Part shown: in pieces, positions 31,645 to 42,886 of the stretch
Numbering within the stretch: position 1 is the first letter of the stretch
Layout: each line of letters starts with the position of its first letter
Assembly: GCA_002415085.1 (NCBI GenBank)
Contig: DIBV01000011.1
Span: 1-64,000, forward strand
Reading direction: 5' to 3'
Origin: Arsukibacterium sp. UBA5043
GTDB lineage: Bacteria > Pseudomonadota > Gammaproteobacteria > Enterobacterales > Alteromonadaceae
Length of the DNA: 64,000 nucleotides
Translations under genes and position numbers: made by a program
Notes under the pieces: generated by a model
The model's input: the letters and a program-made list of their open reading frames with translations, nothing else
Database searches by the model: none
What the model was told of the DNA's origin: nothing

Positions 31645-34605
31645 TTACACTTCAGCCGGCACTTTTCCGCGGCTGGCACTCAGCCACTTCCTGGCAAGCA
31701 GTTCATCAAGCTCAACCCGCTTATCGCTGGCCGCTATATTAGCAGGCGCATCAGGCTCTGGTTGCAGTAGCATGTAGTCAGCCCGGCCGCTGTTTTTAAC
31801 TTTATACAGGGCGGCGTCAGCCAGATACAGACTGTATTGCCAGTCCCAGCCCGGCGGCTGAACGGTGGCGCCAATTGAACAGGTAATGCTGACAGGGACG
31901 CCCAGCTGTTGTTGCCAGGGGTAACTATGCACCAGCTGCTGTAAGCGCTCGATATAATGCTGTACCTCACTGCTTTGCTCCAGGATCAGCAAAAATTCTT
32001 CACCGCCCCAGCGGATCAGATGATCATTGCTGCGGCTATGCTGCTGCAAAATAGCGGCAAAATGTTTAAGCACCGTGTCACCAAGCTGATGACCGTATTG
32101 ATCATTAATCCGTTTAAAGTAATCCAGGTCCAGTAAAATCCAGGTCAGAGGTTGCTCGTTGCGCTGGGCCCGGGCCAGCATGGCGTCGATATTAACATCA
32201 AGATAATGGCGGTTATGCAGTTCAGTTAACGCATCCTGCATACTCATTTGCTGCAGTTTTTGATTCGCCTGATACAATTCCTGCGTACGCTCTTTCACCT
32301 GCCGGCTTAATTCTTCGCGGGCGTTCGCCAGTGATGCCAACCGTAAACGATATACTAACCAGAACATCATGATAAGCAGTGCCAATGCCAGCAAACGCGC
32401 CGTTATCGTTTCATACCAATACGGTTTCAGCACAATATCCATCGCTGCGGCATCACTCCAGCGGTAGTCACCCGCAACCTTTACCTGCACCTGAAATCGA
32501 TAGTCTCCAGGCGGCAAATTAGTGTAAAACGCCTCACGCCGGCTGCCAGCGTCAATCCAGTCCTGCTCATAGCCTTCAAGTTTATATCGGGTATTAATGG
32601 AAGACGCCTGATAATAATAGGGCGCACTGAAACGGAAGTGCCAGTCACGTTGTTCGGGCGACAGCGTGGCAGAATTACCATCAAGTTGCTGATTTAATGC
32701 GGTTAAACTCTCTATTACCGGCACAGGTACTGCGGCATAGCTATTTAACCGATCTAAGCGCAGGGCAATAATGCCGTCCAGGGTTGGAAACCACAATCGC
32801 CCTTGATGCACCGTGCCCTTGTTACTACCGGCACCATTACAGCACCGATGTGAATCGGTAACGGCCTCAGGTTGACGATCGTCAACCAACATATACAACT
32901 GACTGACTTTTCCTTGTTGCAAGGCCGGATAATCCAGGCGATAAAACCCCTCAAAATTACTGATAACCAGCTTGTCATTAACCAGGGATGCATGCATAAC
33001 CCCGTTACCTGGCAAACCATTTTGTTGGTTAAAGTGCTGCCAATTACCAGGTTGCCCCAGTAAAAATCCCTGGTCGAAACTTCCGACCAGCAGATTGCCA
33101 TCGGCAAACTCAACCAGCACAGAGATAAACTTACCGGCCAGCGGCATATCAAGCACTGGCGTAAACTGTCCGTCACTACCACGCACATATAAGCCAGACT
33201 CAGTACCAACCCATAACCGCCCGTCGCTGTCATGTAACAACGCCCTGATGCTGATTTCAGTTAATGGCGCCGACACCCCCTGCTGGCTTAATTCACCCTG
33301 CTCCACCTTAAACAGGCCGCCATTGCTCCCTACCCATATCCGCTGGTTTTCTGCGACGAGCGTGGTGATCAGTAAATGCGCGGTTTGCGGATAATTTTTC
33401 TGCCAGGCCAGCGTATTACTATCCAGCAAACTTAACCCGGCGCGGGTGCCTACCCAAAAATCGTCCTGCTGCTGCAGCATGCTATATACAACAGGGCTGG
33501 GCAGATGCTGGTTGGCCAGTAACGGCTGAAACTGGCCATCTTTGAGTAAGGCCATCCCCTGGCTGGTCCCTACCATCAGATGACGTTGCCAGGGCTGCAC
33601 TGCCCAACTATAGGAATCGGGTAAGCCGGCCGCAGTGCTATAGCGCTCGGTCAGCGCTGAGCGCAGGCGCATCACGCCATGAGTGCGGCTGCCAAACCAG
33701 AAATTCTGATGCTGGTCTACCAGCATACTCTCGACCCAGCTAAACGGTTGGTCAGGCGTACCCGGCAGCTGCACCCGCGCAACCTGCCCGGCTTGAATTT
33801 GATACAAACCATCAACTGTAGACAGCCATATCTGGCGCTGGTTATCCAGATACAATAGCTCAATACGACTGTTCGCTGCAGATCCAGGTAAGTCCAGTTG
33901 CTGCCAACGGCCCTGCTGCCAGCGATAAAGCCCCTGGTTGGTGCCGACAAACACTGTATTGTTCCTGACAACCAGTTCAATAACCTGAATAGCCTCAGCG
34001 GTATCAGGTGTCGGGTACCAGCGATACTGCTGGCTCTGATAGCTTGCAAAACCGTCCTGACCACCTATCCATAAGGTCTCTTGTTGCGGATACATCTGAA
34101 AAACCGCAGTCGGGTGCTCGGCAACCGGCATTAACCGGTTATGCTGCCATTGATATAATTGATTCGCGCCAATAAAAAAACGACCATCAGACAACTCTGC
34201 AAAACTGGTTATCATTCCCGGTTTTAAGTTACCGGTATCCACTGCGGTAAATTTGCCATCGGCAAAATAACTTAAACCGTTGACAGTGCCAATCCACAGT
34301 CGTTTATTGCGATCGAGATACAACGCCGTAACTAAATTGGATAAAATTTGCGGGGTATTGGCTGTATTAAAAACGGTAAACCGATGGCCGTCAAAACGGG
34401 CCAGACCGCCCTGAGTACCAAGCCAGATATAGCCTTGCTCATCTTGCGCCATTGCAGTAACCGATACCTGTGGCAGCCCGCCATCTACCGACCAGCCACG
34501 ATACAATGTGGAAGGGTTCCCCTGCACAGCAGGCATAGCCTGCAAACAGGCACTTGCAGCCAACAACATGGTAAACAGCATTGTCACAATAACATCTCTG
34601 AACAC
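31645..34605 (-). CDS. Two-component-propeller sensor diguanylate cyclase
   Basis: This 986-residue inner-membrane sensor makes cyclic di-GMP. A signal segment is followed by a two-component-regulator-type propeller (repeats such as GYIWLGTQGGLARFDG, RLWIGTVNGLSYF), a Y_Y_Y-like region (YQASSINTRYKLEG...), one membrane helix (residues about 740-760, LLALALLIMMFWLVYRL), a coiled coil and a GGDEF domain. The active site reads GGEEF at 867-871 and RSND, an I-site with 5-residue spacing, lies at 858-861, so product inhibition is likely. There is no EAL domain. The signal sensed is unknown. Confidence 0.92.
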   Translation of the reverse strand: MFRDVIVTMLFTMLLAASACLQAMPAVQGNPSTLYRGWSVDGGLPQVSVTAMAQDEQGYIWLGTQGGLARFDGHRFTVFNTANTPQILSNLVTALYLDRNKRLWIGTVNGLSYFADGKFTAVDTGNLKPGMITSFAELSDGRFFIGANQLYQWQHNRLMPVAEHPTAVFQMYPQQETLWIGGQDGFASYQSQQYRWYPTPDTAEAIQVIELVVRNNTVFVGTNQGLYRWQQGRWQQLDLPGSAANSRIELLYLDNQRQIWLSTVDGLYQIQAGQVARVQLPGTPDQPFSWVESMLVDQHQNFWFGSRTHGVMRLRSALTERYSTAAGLPDSYSWAVQPWQRHLMVGTSQGMALLKDGQFQPLLANQHLPSPVVYSMLQQQDDFWVGTRAGLSLLDSNTLAWQKNYPQTAHLLITTLVAENQRIWVGSNGGLFKVEQGELSQQGVSAPLTEISIRALLHDSDGRLWVGTESGLYVRGSDGQFTPVLDMPLAGKFISVLVEFADGNLLVGSFDQGFLLGQPGNWQHFNQQNGLPGNGVMHASLVNDKLVISNFEGFYRLDYPALQQGKVSQLYMLVDDRQPEAVTDSHRCCNGAGSNKGTVHQGRLWFPTLDGIIALRLDRLNSYAAVPVPVIESLTALNQQLDGNSATLSPEQRDWHFRFSAPYYYQASSINTRYKLEGYEQDWIDAGSRREAFYTNLPPGDYRFQVQVKVAGDYRWSDAAAMDIVLKPYWYETITARLLALALLIMMFWLVYRLRLASLANAREELSRQVKERTQELYQANQKLQQMSMQDALTELHNRHYLDVNIDAMLARAQRNEQPLTWILLDLDYFKRINDQYGHQLGDTVLKHFAAILQQHSRSNDHLIRWGGEEFLLILEQSSEVQHYIERLQQLVHSYPWQQQLGVPVSITCSIGATVQPPGWDWQYSLYLADAALYKVKNSGRADYMLLQPEPDAPANIAASDKRVELDELLARKWLSASRGKVPAEV

Positions 34606-34783
34606 TCAGCTGGCTCCCTGGTATGTTTACAGTTTGATAATAGCTGTTACTTTACTAAAAGCCCGTGTCGGTTCTGATTAAAAACTGACGAGTGGCAGAT
34701 ATTTAGCTCTCAGCGGTCATCTTGCACTATTGGTCTTACCAGTGCTAAGCTCGACAGACTGTCCGAAACTGAAAAGGCTTATC

Positions 34784-35260
34784 ATGTCTTTGTTCAAAGC
34801 TAATCTGGGCTTAAGGCTGTTTGCCTGGCGCTATATTCCGTTAATTGGTTTCTGCTCACCTAAAATTGTCAGGATGAACGACAGCACCCTGGAAGTAACC
34901 ATGCCCCATAGCTGGCGCACTAAAAACCATCTGGGCAGTGTTTATTTTGGCGCGCTGGCAATTGGTGCCGACTTAGCCGGCGCCTTTCTGGTGTTTTCTA
35001 AAGCCAAAGCCCGTGGCATTAATGCTAATTTTGCCTTTAAAGACGTACAGGGCCAGTTTTTAAAACGGCCAGAGGCTACCGTGCACTTTATCAGTAATGA
35101 TGGCGCAACTATTGATCAGATGCTGGATGAGTCTCTGGCCAGTGGCGAGCGCGTCAACAAACCGGTAACGGTAAGTGTTACCTGTCCCAGTCTGCACGGT
35201 TCAGAACCTATGGCAACGTTCACCCTGACCCTGTCCGTTAAAGCAAAAATCAAAGGCTAA
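34784..35260 (+). CDS. DUF4442 hotdog-fold protein (PaaI-like)
   Basis: The 158 residues match DUF4442 proteins: MSLFKANLGLRLFAWRY, PKIVRMNDSTLEVTMPHSW, NHLGSVYFGALAIGADLAG and KDVQGQFLKRPEATVHFI. They have a thioesterase-type hotdog fold. Substrate is unknown; lipid or acyl-CoA hydrolysis is inferred. The start ATG at 34784 matches the family, with AAGG 11 bases ahead. It lies just upstream of gmk but 94 bases apart. Confidence 0.8.
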   Translation: MSLFKANLGLRLFAWRYIPLIGFCSPKIVRMNDSTLEVTMPHSWRTKNHLGSVYFGALAIGADLAGAFLVFSKAKARGINANFAFKDVQGQFLKRPEATVHFISNDGATIDQMLDESLASGERVNKPVTVSVTCPSLHGSEPMATFTLTLSVKAKIKG

Positions 35261-35354
35261 TTTCAGGTTTGCACCCGGCAGGCGGACAGTCTAAAATTGC
35301 GGTTTAGTTGGTTTTGGCTGCGGGCTGCTGGCCCCGGGTCCTTTGAGAGAAACG

Positions 35355-35987
35355 ATGCAAGAACTCAGTGGTAATCTTTTTATTGTCTCAGCCCCCAGTG
35401 GCGCGGGTAAATCGTCTCTTATTAATGCGCTGTTAAAAAATCATGCTGATATGCAGGTTAGCGTATCGCACACCACCCGCTCCCCCCGTCCGGGCGAGCT
35501 AGACGGTGTGCATTATCACTTTATCAGTGTCGAACAATTTAAAAAGTTGATCCTGGAAAATGAATTTCTGGAGTGGGCGGAAGTTTTTGGTAATTATTAT
35601 GGCACCTCCCGTAGCGCAATTATTGGTAATCTGCAGCAGGGCACTGATGTATTTCTGGATATTGATTGGCAGGGGGCGCGGCAAATTCGACAACAGGCAC
35701 CTGGCACGCTGGGCATTTTTATTTTGCCACCGAGCATGACAGCGCTGCAGCAACGTCTGGTGCAACGGGGTCAGGACAGCGATGAGGTTATTGCCAAAAG
35801 AATGGCCCAGGCACAAAGCGAAATGCAACACGCCGATGAGTACGAGTATCTGATCATCAATGATGATTTCGAGCAGGCATTGCGCGAACTTAATCACATC
35901 GTGCTAAGCCAGCGCAATAGCTTGTTATCGCAACAAAGCCGGCACGGCCAGTTGATGCAACAACTGTTGGCGAAACCAGCAAAATAG
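35355..35987 (+). CDS. gmk: Guanylate kinase
   Basis: Guanylate kinase phosphorylates GMP to GDP using ATP. The 210 residues show the P-loop [11 protein letters not shown], the GMP-binding [18 protein letters not shown] and [13 protein letters not shown], and the lid. ATG 35355 matches the family start ([20 protein letters not shown]) with GAGAGA upstream; a TTG at 35343 is less likely. It is the first gene of gmk-rpoZ-spoT, a normal stringent-response neighbourhood. Confidence 0.97.
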   Translation: MQELSGNLFIVSAPSGAGKSSLINALLKNHADMQVSVSHTTRSPRPGELDGVHYHFISVEQFKKLILENEFLEWAEVFGNYYGTSRSAIIGNLQQGTDVFLDIDWQGARQIRQQAPGTLGIFILPPSMTALQQRLVQRGQDSDEVIAKRMAQAQSEMQHADEYEYLIINDDFEQALRELNHIVLSQRNSLLSQQSRHGQLMQQLLAKPAK

Positions 35988-36035
35988 CGTAAACTAGGCG
36001 GTCTTGTAATATACCTGAACACTCCGGAGTGGCGA

Positions 36036-36311
36036 ATGGCTCGCGTAACAGTTGAAGATGCAGTAGATAAAATTGGTAACCGTTTCGATTTAATTCTGGT
36101 TGCGGCCCGTCGTGCCCGCCAACTGGCGGTAGAAGGCAAAGAGTCTATGGTTGATCGTGAGAACGACAAACCCACCGTGGTTGCCCTGCGCGAAATTGAA
36201 CAAGGTTTTATTACCAACAGCATTCTTGATGAACAGGAAAAGCGCGACCAGATGCAACAAGAAGCGACCGAAATGGCTGCCGTTGCCGCGATTATCGGTT
36301 CTGATCAGTAA
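36036..36311 (+). CDS. rpoZ: RNA polymerase omega subunit
   Basis: The 91 residues match omega, which stabilises RNA polymerase and helps ppGpp bind. Conserved blocks are [32 protein letters not shown] and [12 protein letters not shown]. It follows gmk by 48 bases with GGAG about 8 bases ahead of the ATG. Confidence 0.98.
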   Translation: MARVTVEDAVDKIGNRFDLILVAARRARQLAVEGKESMVDRENDKPTVVALREIEQGFITNSILDEQEKRDQMQQEATEMAAVAAIIGSDQ

Positions 36312-36427
36312 AAACCCCTGCCAAACATTGCCAGCGGCGCTTTAGCCGTTGGCATCTGCGTGTTTTAGACGTATATTCTTAACTAACCAGCGTTATAAAT
36401 TTTTGCTGTCGAAGTTTGGGAGCGTTT

Positions 36428-38548
36428 GTGTATCTATTTGAAGGCCTGAAAAATCAAATTTCCGCCTATCTGCCTGCAGAACAGGTAAGTCTGGTTCAGC
36501 AGGCCTATGTGGTTGCGCGCGATGCGCATGCCCCGCAAACCCGTTCCAGCGGTGAACCTTATATAACCCACCCGGTAGCGGTTACCAGTATTCTGGCTGA
36601 AATGCGGATGGACCACGAAACGTTAATGGCGGCTTTGCTGCATGACGTGATTGAAGACACCGATTACAGCAAGGAAGATTTAGCCCGACTGTTTGGCGAT
36701 ACTGTGGCCGAACTGGTGCAGGGTGTCAGCAAGCTTGATAAAGTTAAGTTTAAAGATTATCAGGAATTTGAAGCCACTAACCTGCAAAAAATGTTTATGG
36801 CAATGACTCAGGACATCCGGGTTATTTTAATCAAGCTGGCCGACCGTACCCACAATATGCGCACCCTGGGTGCCCTTCGACCAGAGAAACGCCGGCGCAT
36901 CGCCAAAGAAACCCTTGAGCTTTACGCGCCTATTGCTAACCGGCTTGGTATTCATAACATTAAAAATGAGCTGGAAGACTTAGGTTTTCAGGCGCTTTAC
37001 CCTATGCGCTACCGGGCACTGGGCAGTGCGGTCAAACTGGCCAGGGGTAACCGACGCGAACTGCTGGAAAAAGTACAGAATGAAATTCGCAGCCGGATCA
37101 GTGATGCCGGTATTGAAGCCGATGTCAGTGGCCGTGAAAAACATCTGTACAGCATTTACCGTAAAATGAAAAACAAAGAGCTGATGTTCAATGACGTCAT
37201 GGACATTTACGCCTTTCGGGTGGTGGTTAATTCTGTAGATAATTGCTACCGCATTCTTGGCCTGGTGCATAATCTGTATAAGCCGATTGAAATCCGCTTT
37301 AAAGACTACATTGCCATTCCCAAACAAAACGGCTACCAGTCATTACACACTTCATTAATCGGCCCCCACGGTATTCCGGTAGAAATTCAGATGCGCACCC
37401 GAGAAATGGACGAAATGGCCGATAAGGGTATTGCAGCGCACTGGATGTACAAATCAAATGGTGAGCATAAAGATACCACCGCGCAAATCCGGGCGCATCG
37501 CTGGATGCAAAGTCTGCTGGAATTACAGCAAAGTGCCGGTACCAGCTACGAATTTGTTGAGAACGTTAAATCGGAATTATATCCGGAAGAACTGTACGTC
37601 TTTACCCCCAAAGGTAAAATTGTCGAGTTACCCATCGGTGCTACCGCTGTCGACTTTGCTTACGCCGTGCATACCGATGTCGGCAACCGTTGTGTCGGTG
37701 CCAAAGTCGATCGTCGTCCTTACTCGCTCAGTAAACCGTTGGAAACCGGCCAAACTGTCGAAATCATTACCAGCCCTGGCGGTAAGCCCAATGCTAACTG
37801 GCTTAATTATGTGGTCACCAGCCGGGCAATACTGGGTATTCGCAATTATTTAAAACGCCAGCAGCAAAACGAAGCCATCAGCCTGGGCAAGCGGCTGCTA
37901 ACCTCGGCGCTGGGTGAAGTTAAACTGGAAGATATTGCAGTAGATCGCATTGAGCAGGTGCTTAAAAATGTCCATCAGCAATCTTTTGATGCCTTGTGCA
38001 GTGAAATTGGCCTGGGTAACCAGTTGCCGGTAGCCATAGCACGGCGCTTGCTGGGTGAATTTGAAGCCGATGACACCAGTGGCAAAAACAGCTCGCCGTT
38101 ACCGAAAAGCAACGCCTTCATTGTTGGTTCTGAAGGTATGCTGGTCACGTTTGCCAAGTGTTGCCGACCGATACCCGGTGATGAAATTGTCGCTAATGCC
38201 ACGCCGGGTAAAGGTTTAAATGTGCACCGCAGCGACTGTCGGAACATTAAAGGCTGGGAGCGTGATCCCGCTAAATTTTTCCCTATTCGCTGGGACAACA
38301 CCAGCGATAAGCAATTCTTATGTGATATCCGGGTGTTTATTATTAACCGCCAGGGAGTACTGGCGAAATTGACAACCCTGCTGGCCAGTCAAAACTCGAA
38401 TATTCAGGATCTGGTTACCGACGATCGGGATACCGGTGAATACGTGATTAAAATTACCCTCTCCGTGCAGGATAGGGTGCATCTGGCTAATGTCATGCGC
38501 AAAATCCGCGTATTGCCAGACGTTCAAAAAGTTTACAGAAGGAAGTAA
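36428..38548 (+). CDS. spoT: Bifunctional (p)ppGpp synthase/hydrolase SpoT
   Basis: SpoT makes and removes (p)ppGpp. The 706 residues carry the HD hydrolase (HDVIEDT near residue 75), the synthase region ([20 protein letters not shown] and [11 protein letters not shown]), a TGS domain ([25 protein letters not shown]), a zinc/helical part ([10 protein letters not shown]) and a C-terminal ACT domain. HD residues are intact, so it can hydrolyse. The start is GTG 36428, with GGGAG 5 bases ahead, matching MYLFESL-type starts; a TTG upstream is possible but less likely. Confidence 0.97.
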   Translation: MYLFEGLKNQISAYLPAEQVSLVQQAYVVARDAHAPQTRSSGEPYITHPVAVTSILAEMRMDHETLMAALLHDVIEDTDYSKEDLARLFGDTVAELVQGVSKLDKVKFKDYQEFEATNLQKMFMAMTQDIRVILIKLADRTHNMRTLGALRPEKRRRIAKETLELYAPIANRLGIHNIKNELEDLGFQALYPMRYRALGSAVKLARGNRRELLEKVQNEIRSRISDAGIEADVSGREKHLYSIYRKMKNKELMFNDVMDIYAFRVVVNSVDNCYRILGLVHNLYKPIEIRFKDYIAIPKQNGYQSLHTSLIGPHGIPVEIQMRTREMDEMADKGIAAHWMYKSNGEHKDTTAQIRAHRWMQSLLELQQSAGTSYEFVENVKSELYPEELYVFTPKGKIVELPIGATAVDFAYAVHTDVGNRCVGAKVDRRPYSLSKPLETGQTVEIITSPGGKPNANWLNYVVTSRAILGIRNYLKRQQQNEAISLGKRLLTSALGEVKLEDIAVDRIEQVLKNVHQQSFDALCSEIGLGNQLPVAIARRLLGEFEADDTSGKNSSPLPKSNAFIVGSEGMLVTFAKCCRPIPGDEIVANATPGKGLNVHRSDCRNIKGWERDPAKFFPIRWDNTSDKQFLCDIRVFIINRQGVLAKLTTLLASQNSNIQDLVTDDRDTGEYVIKITLSVQDRVHLANVMRKIRVLPDVQKVYRRK

Positions 38549-38552
38549 TTTT

Positions 38553-38945
38553 ATGTCAAAAGTCATCATCCGCACCGAAGCCGCTCCGGCTGCGATTGGC
38601 ACCTACAGCCAGGCGGTGAAAATTGGTACTACTGTTTATTTATCAGGCCAGATCCCACTGGTGCCAGCGAGCATGCAAATGGTGTCGGAAGATTTCGCTG
38701 AACAGACGCATCAGGTTTTTAAAAACCTGGCAGCCGTGTGTGAGGCAGCCGGTGGTACGTTAAATAACATGGCAAAACTGAATATTTTTCTGGTTGATCT
38801 GGGCCAGTTCGCAACCGTTAATCAGGTAATGAGCGAATACTTCGCCGAGCCCTATCCAGCCAGAGCAGCAGTCCAGGTTAGTGCATTGCCGCGTGGTGCT
38901 CAGATTGAGATAGACGGCATAATGGAAGTGCCATCTACCCACTAA
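38553..38945 (+). CDS. ridA: RidA reactive intermediate deaminase
   Basis: RidA removes reactive enamine or imine species from PLP enzymes. The 130 residues match: [44 protein letters not shown] and the C-terminal [21 protein letters not shown] with its key Arg. ATG 38553 follows AGAAGGAAG by 8 bases. It starts 4 bases after spoT and overlaps the binding-protein gene by one base, so the three are likely co-translated. Confidence 0.97.
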   Translation: MSKVIIRTEAAPAAIGTYSQAVKIGTTVYLSGQIPLVPASMQMVSEDFAEQTHQVFKNLAAVCEAAGGTLNNMAKLNIFLVDLGQFATVNQVMSEYFAEPYPARAAVQVSALPRGAQIEIDGIMEVPSTH

Positions 38946-39811
38946 TGAACAAAAAAACCGTTTTGCTCAGCGTTATATTTGTCAGCCTGTGGTTACCGCT
39001 ACAGACCACTTTGGCTATGCCAGAAACACCGACTAAGCAAGCGACCAAGCCGCTACCAGCTGATGTTTCTGCCGCCAAAATACCGCGACTTACCTGGTGC
39101 CTGGACCACTTTCCATATTTTCATGACTATGATGCCACGACTACTCCAACCGGCCCTTCAGTCGAACTAATGCAAGAGCTCGCCAGACGGGCTGGCTTTG
39201 AGCTTCATTTTACCCCACGCACCAACCTCGCCCGCTGTTTACGGTTAATGAAACAGGGCAAAGTCGATTTAATGAGCAACCTGAGGTATAGCGAACAGCG
39301 CAGTGAGTATATGCATCTGTTACCGTACCAGAAAAATATTGCCGAAAGTTTATTTGTAAGGTTGCACGATGAGCGGGTTATTAGTAGCCAGTCTCAGTTA
39401 CGGGGCCTTACCCTGGCTACTTTACGTAACTTTTTGTATAACCCTGCTACTATGGCGCTTATCGCTGAAGAATCCCGCCATATCGCCCAGGTTGACAGCA
39501 TAGAAGTTGCCCTGGAAATGCTGCTGCGTAAGCGGATTGACGGTCTGGTGGCGCCCACCATCAGCACCACTGAAGCCATTAACGCTGCCAGTTTATATCA
39601 GCATCGCTTTAAAATTGCCCCGTTAGATTTCAGTGGGGCTACGCCAAATAATATTCATCTGGCTATTGCCAAAAACAGTCCGCATGCGGTACTGACCCCG
39701 CTGCTGCAGCAACATTTGCAAACCATGATTGACGATGGCACGGTAGCGCGGCTTATCCGAAACCCGGAAAACCGGCCTGACGTTAACGAGCTGAAACTTC
39801 AACAACCTTAA
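38945..39811 (+). CDS. Periplasmic solute-binding protein, family 3
   Basis: The 288 residues have a signal peptide ([20 protein letters not shown]) and a type II periplasmic binding fold: LTWCLDHFPYFH, GPSVELMQELARRAGFELHF, GKVDLMSNLRYSEQRSEYM and EVALEMLLRKRIDGLVAP. It binds amino acid-like or other small solutes but no transporter is next to it, as in stand-alone members used as sensors or scavengers. The ATG overlaps the ridA stop as TAATG. Confidence 0.8.
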   Translation: MNKKTVLLSVIFVSLWLPLQTTLAMPETPTKQATKPLPADVSAAKIPRLTWCLDHFPYFHDYDATTTPTGPSVELMQELARRAGFELHFTPRTNLARCLRLMKQGKVDLMSNLRYSEQRSEYMHLLPYQKNIAESLFVRLHDERVISSQSQLRGLTLATLRNFLYNPATMALIAEESRHIAQVDSIEVALEMLLRKRIDGLVAPTISTTEAINAASLYQHRFKIAPLDFSGATPNNIHLAIAKNSPHAVLTPLLQQHLQTMIDDGTVARLIRNPENRPDVNELKLQQP

Positions 39812-39877
39812 ATGCTTTGCCTCTGCCCATTCCCGGTTTACACTGCAAGCATGCTCCTGTGATTGTAAGAGACCCTT

Positions 39878-41980
39878 TTGCCGCATACCCGACTGGATAG
39901 CCTCAGCATCAGCCTGATCAAGGGCGTAGGTGCCAAAGTGGCACAGCGCCTGGAAAAGCTGGGGATTGCCAGCGTACAGGATTTACTGTTTCATTTACCC
40001 CTGCGCTACGAAGATCGCACCCGGATTTATGCCATCGCAGATTTAATGCCAGCTATTCACGCCACTGTGCTGGCAGACGTGGTAAGCAGCGAGATCCAGT
40101 TTGGCAAACGGCGTAGCTGGCTGGTAAAAGTCACCGATGGCAGCGGCTTTCTGACCTGCCGGTTTTTTCATTTCAGCGCAGCACAGAAAAATGCGGTAGC
40201 CCCCGGGGTAAAATTACGGTTGTTTGGTGAGGTAAAACGCGGGCCGCGGGGCGTTGAAATGTTACATCCGGAATACCGGGTGCAGCAGGACGAGCAGTTG
40301 CAGCAGGTGGCAGAGACGCTAACCCCGGTTTATCCCACCACCGAGGGTATTAAGCAAGCCAGTTGGCGAAAGCTCACCGATACCGCCCTGGAATACCTGA
40401 ACCGTTATGCGCCGGTTGAATATCTGCCGGTTACTTTGCTTAGTTCGTCCTGGTCACTCGCTGATGCCCTGGCCTACCTGCACCGGCCACCACCAGATGC
40501 TCAGCTCAGCCTGCTGGAACAGGGGCGTCATCCGGCGCAGCAGCGGTTAATTCTGGAAGAACTGGTGGCCCAGCAACTTAGCATGTACCAGCTGCGCAGC
40601 CAGAGCCAGCAACAGCATGCAGTGGCCCTGGCTTATCACCCGGCACTTACCCGGACATTTTTAGCCAGTTTGCCATTTCAGCTGACTGACGCACAGCAAC
40701 GGGTAGTGGCCGAGCTGCGGCACGATTTAGCCCGACCTTTACCCATGTTGCGTCTGGTACAGGGTGATGTAGGATCAGGCAAAACTCTTGTTGCCGCCCT
40801 GGCGGCACTCACAGCGATTGCTCAGGGGTATCAGGTAGCGCTGATGGCGCCCACCGAATTACTGGCAGAGCAACATGCAGCTAATTTCAATAACTGGTTC
40901 AGCCCGCTGGGTATTGATGTCGCCTGGCTCGGTGGCAAAACCAAAGGTAAAGCACGGGACCAAACCCTTGCTAAACTTGCTGATGGCAGCGCGCAGATGG
41001 TATTGGGCACCCATGCCTTGTTTCAGCAAAGTGTCACATTTTGTAAGCTGGCACTGATTATAATTGACGAACAACACCGTTTTGGGGTGCATCAGCGGTT
41101 AGCCCTGCGCGAAAAAAGCGGCATGGCGGGTGTTTATCCACATCAGTTAGTGATGACCGCTACCCCTATACCCCGTACGCTGGCCATGACCGCCTATGCC
41201 GATCTTGATACTTCAGTTATCGACGAATTACCACCCGGCCGCACCCCCGTGACTACCGTGGCCATTGCCGACAGCCGCCGTGGCGATATTATCGAGCGGG
41301 TGCGTAATGGTGTGTTGCAGGACAACCGTCAGGTGTACTGGGTATGCACCCTGATTGAAGAATCAGAGGTATTGCAATGTCAGGCAGCTGAAGATACTGC
41401 CGCCAGCCTGACCGCAGCGTTACCTGATCTGCAGATAGCACTGGTACATGGCCGCTTAAAGAGCACAGAAAAACAAGATATTATGGCACGGTTCAGCCGT
41501 GGCGATATTGATGTACTGGTCGCCACCACGGTGATAGAAGTGGGGGTTGACGTACCCAATGCCAGTTTAATGATTATTGAAAATCCAGAGCGCCTCGGCC
41601 TGGCGCAGCTCCACCAGTTACGGGGTCGGGTTGGCCGTGGCAGTGCGGTGTCCCACTGTGTTCTGTTGTACCATGCCCCTTTATCTAAGACCGCCCAAGC
41701 GCGTCTTGCCGTGCTGCGTGACAGCAACGACGGCTTTGTTATTGCCCAGCGTGATCTGGAGATACGTGGCCCGGGTGAGCTACTCGGTACCCGTCAGACC
41801 GGACTGCTGCAGTTTAAAATTGCCAATATCAGCCGGGACGCCGACCTTATTCCGCACGCCCGCCAACTTGCTGCTACCCTGTGGCAGCAAGAGCAAGGAC
41901 AGCAGCACAACAATCAGACCGCTTGTCAGCAGCTTATCCGGCGCTGGCTGGCTAATAAAGACATTTACGGTAATGCCTGA
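39878..41980 (+). CDS. recG: ATP-dependent DNA helicase RecG
   Basis: RecG reverses stalled replication forks and branch-migrates junctions. The 700 residues show the wedge domain (LIKGVGAKVAQRLEKLGI, LPLRYEDRTRIY), Walker A GDVGSGKT, Walker B IIDEQHRFG, and ATPIPRTLAMT, then IENPERLGLAQLHQLRGRVGRG. The start appears to be TTG 39878, as no closer ATG matches the family N-terminus. Motifs are intact. Confidence 0.97.
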   Translation: MPHTRLDSLSISLIKGVGAKVAQRLEKLGIASVQDLLFHLPLRYEDRTRIYAIADLMPAIHATVLADVVSSEIQFGKRRSWLVKVTDGSGFLTCRFFHFSAAQKNAVAPGVKLRLFGEVKRGPRGVEMLHPEYRVQQDEQLQQVAETLTPVYPTTEGIKQASWRKLTDTALEYLNRYAPVEYLPVTLLSSSWSLADALAYLHRPPPDAQLSLLEQGRHPAQQRLILEELVAQQLSMYQLRSQSQQQHAVALAYHPALTRTFLASLPFQLTDAQQRVVAELRHDLARPLPMLRLVQGDVGSGKTLVAALAALTAIAQGYQVALMAPTELLAEQHAANFNNWFSPLGIDVAWLGGKTKGKARDQTLAKLADGSAQMVLGTHALFQQSVTFCKLALIIIDEQHRFGVHQRLALREKSGMAGVYPHQLVMTATPIPRTLAMTAYADLDTSVIDELPPGRTPVTTVAIADSRRGDIIERVRNGVLQDNRQVYWVCTLIEESEVLQCQAAEDTAASLTAALPDLQIALVHGRLKSTEKQDIMARFSRGDIDVLVATTVIEVGVDVPNASLMIIENPERLGLAQLHQLRGRVGRGSAVSHCVLLYHAPLSKTAQARLAVLRDSNDGFVIAQRDLEIRGPGELLGTRQTGLLQFKIANISRDADLIPHARQLAATLWQQEQGQQHNNQTACQQLIRRWLANKDIYGNA

Positions 41981-42007
41981 CACGCCGACCATTGTTTAAA
42001 GGGTCGA

Positions 42008-42047
42008 GGCTGCAGTACACTGGCTGCAATACACCGGCTGCCATAAT
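42008..42047 (+). repeat. 14-bp tandem repeat before the DUF1445 gene
   Basis: GGCTGCAGTACACT and GGCTGCAATACACC stand head to tail, followed by a partial GGCTGCCATAAT. The repeat lies just upstream of the DUF1445 start, with GGAGACAACC following. It may be slippage-derived or a regulator site. Confidence 0.5.
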
Positions 42048-42064
42048 CTGATGCGGAGACAACC

Positions 42065-42850
42065 ATGTTAGCGCTTACCCCTTCTCAATTACGGCTGCAA
42101 TGCCGCAGTGGCGCATTTAGCGGTAACACTTCCGGGTTTGCACCGGGCTTTGTCCAGGCCAATATGGCGATATTACCCAGACAATACGCTGCTGATTTTC
42201 TGCAGTTTTGCCATTTTAACCCCAAACCCTGCCCATTGCTGGGTATGGCAGCCACTCCGGGCGCGATTGATCTGCCTGCTCTGGCCAACGATTTAGATAT
42301 TCGCAGCGACTTACCAAAATACCGAATTTTCCGTGCCGGTCACATGATTGAAGAAGTAACGGATGTACGGAATATCTGGCGCGACGATTTAGTGACCTTT
42401 TTAATCGGCTGCTCGTTCTCGTTTGAAGAAGCATTGCTGGCTGATGGCCTGGAAATTCGCAATATTACCGAGCAGGTGAACGTGCCGATGTACCGCACCA
42501 CTATTGCCTGTACCCCGGCCGGCGTGTTTCACGGGGGCATGGTAGTCAGCATGCGGCCCATGTTGCCGGCTGATGCCATCCGGGCGATTCAGATTTGTTC
42601 GCGTTTCCCCCAGGTACACGGTGCACCCGTGCATTTTGGCGATCCGGCTGCGATTGGGATCAGTGACATTAATAAACCGGATTTTGGCGATGCTGTCAGT
42701 ATAAAACCGGGCGAAGTGCCGGTATTCTGGGCTTGTGGCGTTACCCCGCAGGTGGCAATCGCCAATGCCAAAGTGGATTTTTGCATCAGCCACAGCCCGG
42801 GCTATATGCTGGTAACAGATATTGCAAACAGCAAACTATCGGTCTTCTGA
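42065..42850 (+). CDS. D-glutamate cyclase N-domain-type protein (DUF1445/YcsI)
   Basis: The 261 residues match DUF1445 (YcsI, D-glutamate cyclase family), which is the N-terminal half of human DGLUCY. Conserved segments: [19 protein letters not shown]-like, [69 protein letters not shown] and [20 protein letters not shown] converts D-glutamate to 5-oxo-D-proline. Here it precedes a pxp cluster (with a reverse gene between) whose other D-glutamate domain is downstream. GGAGA lies 8 bases ahead of the ATG. Confidence 0.88.
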   Translation: MLALTPSQLRLQCRSGAFSGNTSGFAPGFVQANMAILPRQYAADFLQFCHFNPKPCPLLGMAATPGAIDLPALANDLDIRSDLPKYRIFRAGHMIEEVTDVRNIWRDDLVTFLIGCSFSFEEALLADGLEIRNITEQVNVPMYRTTIACTPAGVFHGGMVVSMRPMLPADAIRAIQICSRFPQVHGAPVHFGDPAAIGISDINKPDFGDAVSIKPGEVPVFWACGVTPQVAIANAKVDFCISHSPGYMLVTDIANSKLSVF

Positions 42851-42886
42851 ACGGGGTTATGAGCAGAGCGCTGATGCCACTCAGGC